In this document: piece by piece, positions 61,403 to 64,000 of the stretch
Layout: each line of letters opens with the position of its first letter
Numbering within the stretch: position 1 is the first letter of the stretch
Assembly: GCA_937981985.1 (NCBI GenBank)
Contig: CALJNB010000019.1
Coordinates: 62,001-126,000 of the forward strand
DNA length: 64,000 nucleotides
Source of the DNA: an uncultured bacterium
Lineage (GTDB): Bacteria > Myxococcota_A > Bradymonadia > Bradymonadales > Bradymonadaceae
Reading direction: 5' to 3'
Made by a program: the position numbers and the translations under genes
The notes under the pieces: generated by a model
Seen by the model: the letters and a program-made list of their open reading frames with translations, nothing else
What the model was told of the DNA's origin: nothing
Database searches by the model: none

Positions 61403-64000
61403 GTGCGTCATTTTGCTATCATTTTTGGGCTTTCGTTTTTTTTATTAGGCTGTGGTGAGGACAATCCTCAAACCGACGAAGCTTGTAAAGACGTCATGTG
61501 TGTGGTCGGAGTTTGTTCGGCGGGTGAATGCGTGAATCCGACTTCTTGTAATGAGACCGATACTTGTCTTAACGGATTCGTTTGCGGCGATGATAATAAG
61601 TGCAACATTGAAATTACTGCGCTATGCCTCGATGTGGAATGTCCGGCAGGAGAATGTTCAAAAACAACCGGCGAATGCATCAATAAAAGTGTTTGCGACC
61701 GAAACTCTCCGACAGATTGTATTGAAGGATACTCTTGTTACGCCCAAACCTGCCAAACCGAAGCCACTATTTGTTCAGAGCTTGATTGTTCTCGAGGCAT
61801 TTGCGATTTCAAAACCGCCTCATGTGCAAACGCACCTCAATGCGAAAACGACATCGAATGTCTATCTGGCTCCTTCTGTAATGAAGAGAAAATCTGCCAG
61901 GAAAACAAATGCGATCTAAATATGGACCAATGCCCACGTGGCGAATGTAACCCAAGAAACGGTTTGTGTGAAAACGCGTCTGTGTGTTCGAGCATCGATG
62001 ATTGTACGGATGGTAATTATTGTATCGGGACCCAGTGCACTCCAACGGATGAGGCCTGCGCAATGTGCGAGGGAAATCAAGTTTGTACCGTCAATGTCAA
62101 CCGAGTGACCTGTACCGAGTCTCCACAGGGATGCACGAATTCGTTGGGATGTATCGGTAGCCGTGCGTGTAATAATGGTGTTTGTGGTGATCCAGTAGCG
62201 TGTACTCCAGACGGGAACGAACCCAATGCAGACGCAGCAACAGCGACAAGCTGGAAAGACACCGTAGTCCAAAGCACGATTCGCGGATCGATCTGCCAGG
62301 GAGATAGTGATTACTACCTTTATAACACGCGCGATTCGGAACACTTCACCGGAACACTGGTCGTTTCACTGAACATAAGTCCTGAGAACGTAGGAAATGG
62401 AACGTTCACGATCGATCTTCTTAAAAACAACACAAGCGTTGCAACCCAAACGTCTAACGATACAGGAACGGTTGAACTACGTTACCCCATTACGGCCGTC
62501 GACGTTGGCGAATTTGTAATCAAAATCTCTGACTCGGATTTAAACCTTAGCGGAATAGAGTACGACTTATTTATCCATCTTGTGGACGCACAGACCGGCG
62601 AGGCCTGCGAAAACGCAACCCCCGTAGTAAATGGCAGCGCTTCAAGTGATAGCTCATCTTCTTTGAGTACTTCGCTAAAACCCTCGTGTGCACCTGCAGG
62701 TGTTAAGCGCGATTCAATCTTTAGTTTGGAAGTTCTCGAAAAAGCAGAAATGACCTTCGCAGTAGCTCCACTAGATGCAACGATAAGTGTACGCTCGTCG
62801 TGTGAAATCGACGAAAGTGAAATCGAATGCAGCACTGGGGGGAACGAACTCATCACAACCTTAGAGCCCGGGAATTATTTTGTTGTCGTTGAGAGTCTCG
62901 AAGCCGATGGCCCCTTTGCACTAGCCCTTACCCAAAAACCATTTATCTGTACCCCTGGCGCGAATCGATGTATCGGTACCGATGACGGTGAAACATGTAA
63001 CTCGGCCGGTACGGGCTACGATGCCTTCACTTGCGACGGCGATACCTGCGACATGGCAACAGGATTTTGCGTTCGACCTCCTGGCGATGTGTGTTCAGAC
63101 GCCATTGATGCGACTCAAGGTTTTGATGGAACCGTTAATTTCTCGTCGTTGAGAAACGACTATGAAAGCAATGTTTGTGGTACATCTTTCACCACCGGTG
63201 GAAATGACTCGACCTTCTCGGTAGTCCTACCCCCGAATAATCGTGTTGATGTACTCGCCACTCACAGCTCTTTTAATAGTTTAGCCGTACTGATCGTGGA
63301 TGACTGTAACACAATCGATCAAACGTGCTTGACCCACGATGTCGGTTCAACAAGCCAGACCGGGTATGCAAACATGGGAACCCAAGATGAACATCTTTTC
63401 GTAGTCGTGGATTCAAGTTCAAGCTTCTCCGGATCCGCCAATGTTACGATTGAAACCTCTCCGATAATCTGCGTGCCGAATTCTAAAACATGTGTTGGGG
63501 ATGATTTGGACGTCTGTGATTCAAGAGGGACGACAAAAGCCCTTACTGCCTGTGCATATGGTTGTGACGCGACGACGAACAACTGCAATCCAGGTCTGAA
63601 CGATGTTTGCGCGACCGCGTTCGATGTGTCAGCTGGCGGGAGTTTTAATGGATTCCAGGCAGATTACGCAAATGACTATCAGCCAGACGCAAGCTGTATA
63701 TCCTCAGCGAGAGGAGCAGGTTCGGATTCGGTCTGGTCTGTAGACGCGCAAGCCGGACAGATCCTAAACGTATCGATGACGGGCGACTTCGACGCGACCC
63801 TCTATGTAGTTTCAGATTGTGCTGATATCGCAGGTACCTGTGGAGCAGGAAGTGATAGGGGCCAGATTGAAACGATCAATTATTTGATTCCGAGCGACGG
63901 TACCTATTATATTATTGCCGACGCTTTCTTAACGTCTGGTTCAGGAAATTTCACTCTCGATGTCGAGCTCACCACTCCAATTTGTACACCAGGTACAACC
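61403..64000 (+). CDS. Cys-rich lipoprotein with PPC-type domains, N-terminal part (runs off the window)
   Basis: 866 codons are open to the last base, so the C terminus is unknown. Starts at GTG with AAGGAG before it; signal peptide with lipobox LLGC (Cys17). Residues ~25-260 are Cys-rich repeats in the style ACKDVMC, CSAGEC, CPAGEC and CPRGEC, DCTDGNYC. Then come at least three ~120-residue beta domains of the pre-peptidase C-terminal (PPC) type, the last with SVWSVDAQAGQILNVSMTGDFDATLYVVS and GTYYIIADAFLTSGSGNFTL. Between them are short Cys-rich units (TPGANRCIGTDDG, VPNSKTCVGDDLDVC). A large outer-surface or secreted lipoprotein; its role is not known. Confidence 0.85.
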   Translation, partial: MRHFAIIFGLSFFLLGCGEDNPQTDEACKDVMCVVGVCSAGECVNPTSCNETDTCLNGFVCGDDNKCNIEITALCLDVECPAGECSKTTGECINKSVCDRNSPTDCIEGYSCYAQTCQTEATICSELDCSRGICDFKTASCANAPQCENDIECLSGSFCNEEKICQENKCDLNMDQCPRGECNPRNGLCENASVCSSIDDCTDGNYCIGTQCTPTDEACAMCEGNQVCTVNVNRVTCTESPQGCTNSLGCIGSRACNNGVCGDPVACTPDGNEPNADAATATSWKDTVVQSTIRGSICQGDSDYYLYNTRDSEHFTGTLVVSLNISPENVGNGTFTIDLLKNNTSVATQTSNDTGTVELRYPITAVDVGEFVIKISDSDLNLSGIEYDLFIHLVDAQTGEACENATPVVNGSASSDSSSSLSTSLKPSCAPAGVKRDSIFSLEVLEKAEMTFAVAPLDATISVRSSCEIDESEIECSTGGNELITTLEPGNYFVVVESLEADGPFALALTQKPFICTPGANRCIGTDDGETCNSAGTGYDAFTCDGDTCDMATGFCVRPPGDVCSDAIDATQGFDGTVNFSSLRNDYESNVCGTSFTTGGNDSTFSVVLPPNNRVDVLATHSSFNSLAVLIVDDCNTIDQTCLTHDVGSTSQTGYANMGTQDEHLFVVVDSSSSFSGSANVTIETSPIICVPNSKTCVGDDLDVCDSRGTTKALTACAYGCDATTNNCNPGLNDVCATAFDVSAGGSFNGFQADYANDYQPDASCISSARGAGSDSVWSVDAQAGQILNVSMTGDFDATLYVVSDCADIAGTCGAGSDRGQIETINYLIPSDGTYYIIADAFLTSGSGNFTLDVELTTPICTPGTT

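Overview
The window is a 64-kb piece of a bacterial chromosome with moderate GC, dense coding on both strands and short intergenic gaps. The gene content points to a Gram-negative, Myxococcota-like organism, most like the Bradymonadales. Signs of this are many lipoproteins with clear lipoboxes, Asn-rich low-complexity linkers, DUF4215-type Cys-rich repeats, a MYXO-CTERM-like sorting tail, PPC-type domains, and very large secreted proteins beside ordinary housekeeping genes (glpK, ychF, nhaA, a dinG-type helicase, dacB, rnpB). The lineage is an inference from these families, not from a marker-gene comparison. No rRNA, tRNA, CRISPR array, IS element or prophage was recognised.

Layout. 1-8.9 kb: the end of a CPBP-type membrane protease, a YciI-type protein, then a minus-strand run with a GCS2-CBS fusion, dacB and a 54-aa membrane protein; a pair of membrane-anchored proteins of unknown role (4.4-6.6 kb); a lipoprotein periplasmic binding protein; and a DUF4112 protein. 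9.0-20.8 kb is the surface/secreted region: a temptin-like protein with a sorting tail, a decayed second copy of that tail and its terminator, a 1044-aa PHP-domain lipoprotein, and two tandem giant secreted proteins that share a ~630-residue C-terminal module but differ in their N-terminal domains. 20.9-24.4 kb: a desT/desC/desB-like unsaturated fatty acid module with a perfect 16-bp palindrome as probable operator, followed by rnpB.

24.5-36.7 kb: a protein with three fused DsbA-like domains, an FHA-FHA protein coupled to a pseudokinase-PP2C fusion, and two translationally coupled DUF3857/transglutaminase-like proteins, of which only the upstream one keeps a catalytic triad. 36.8-46.3 kb: a methyltransferase, small lipoproteins, a DUF1801 protein, and a tightly packed operon of PEP-synthase/rifampin-phosphotransferase-like enzyme, glycerol kinase, sugar-1-phosphate transferase and lipoprotein; then an Imm33/DUF2185 protein with its own promoter.

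46.4-53.6 kb: kynureninase, ychF, an SDR, and a sulfur-handling operon (ETHE1-like persulfide dioxygenase, split YeeE/YedE transporter, TauE/SafE exporter) preceded by a sigma factor fused to a zinc-binding anti-sigma-like domain. 53.7-59.8 kb: an AstD-like aldehyde dehydrogenase and an operon of DnaQ-type exonuclease, nhaA, a membrane protein and a DinG/YoaA helicase. 60.2-64 kb: small secreted proteins and the first 866 codons of a Cys-rich PPC-domain lipoprotein that runs off the right edge.
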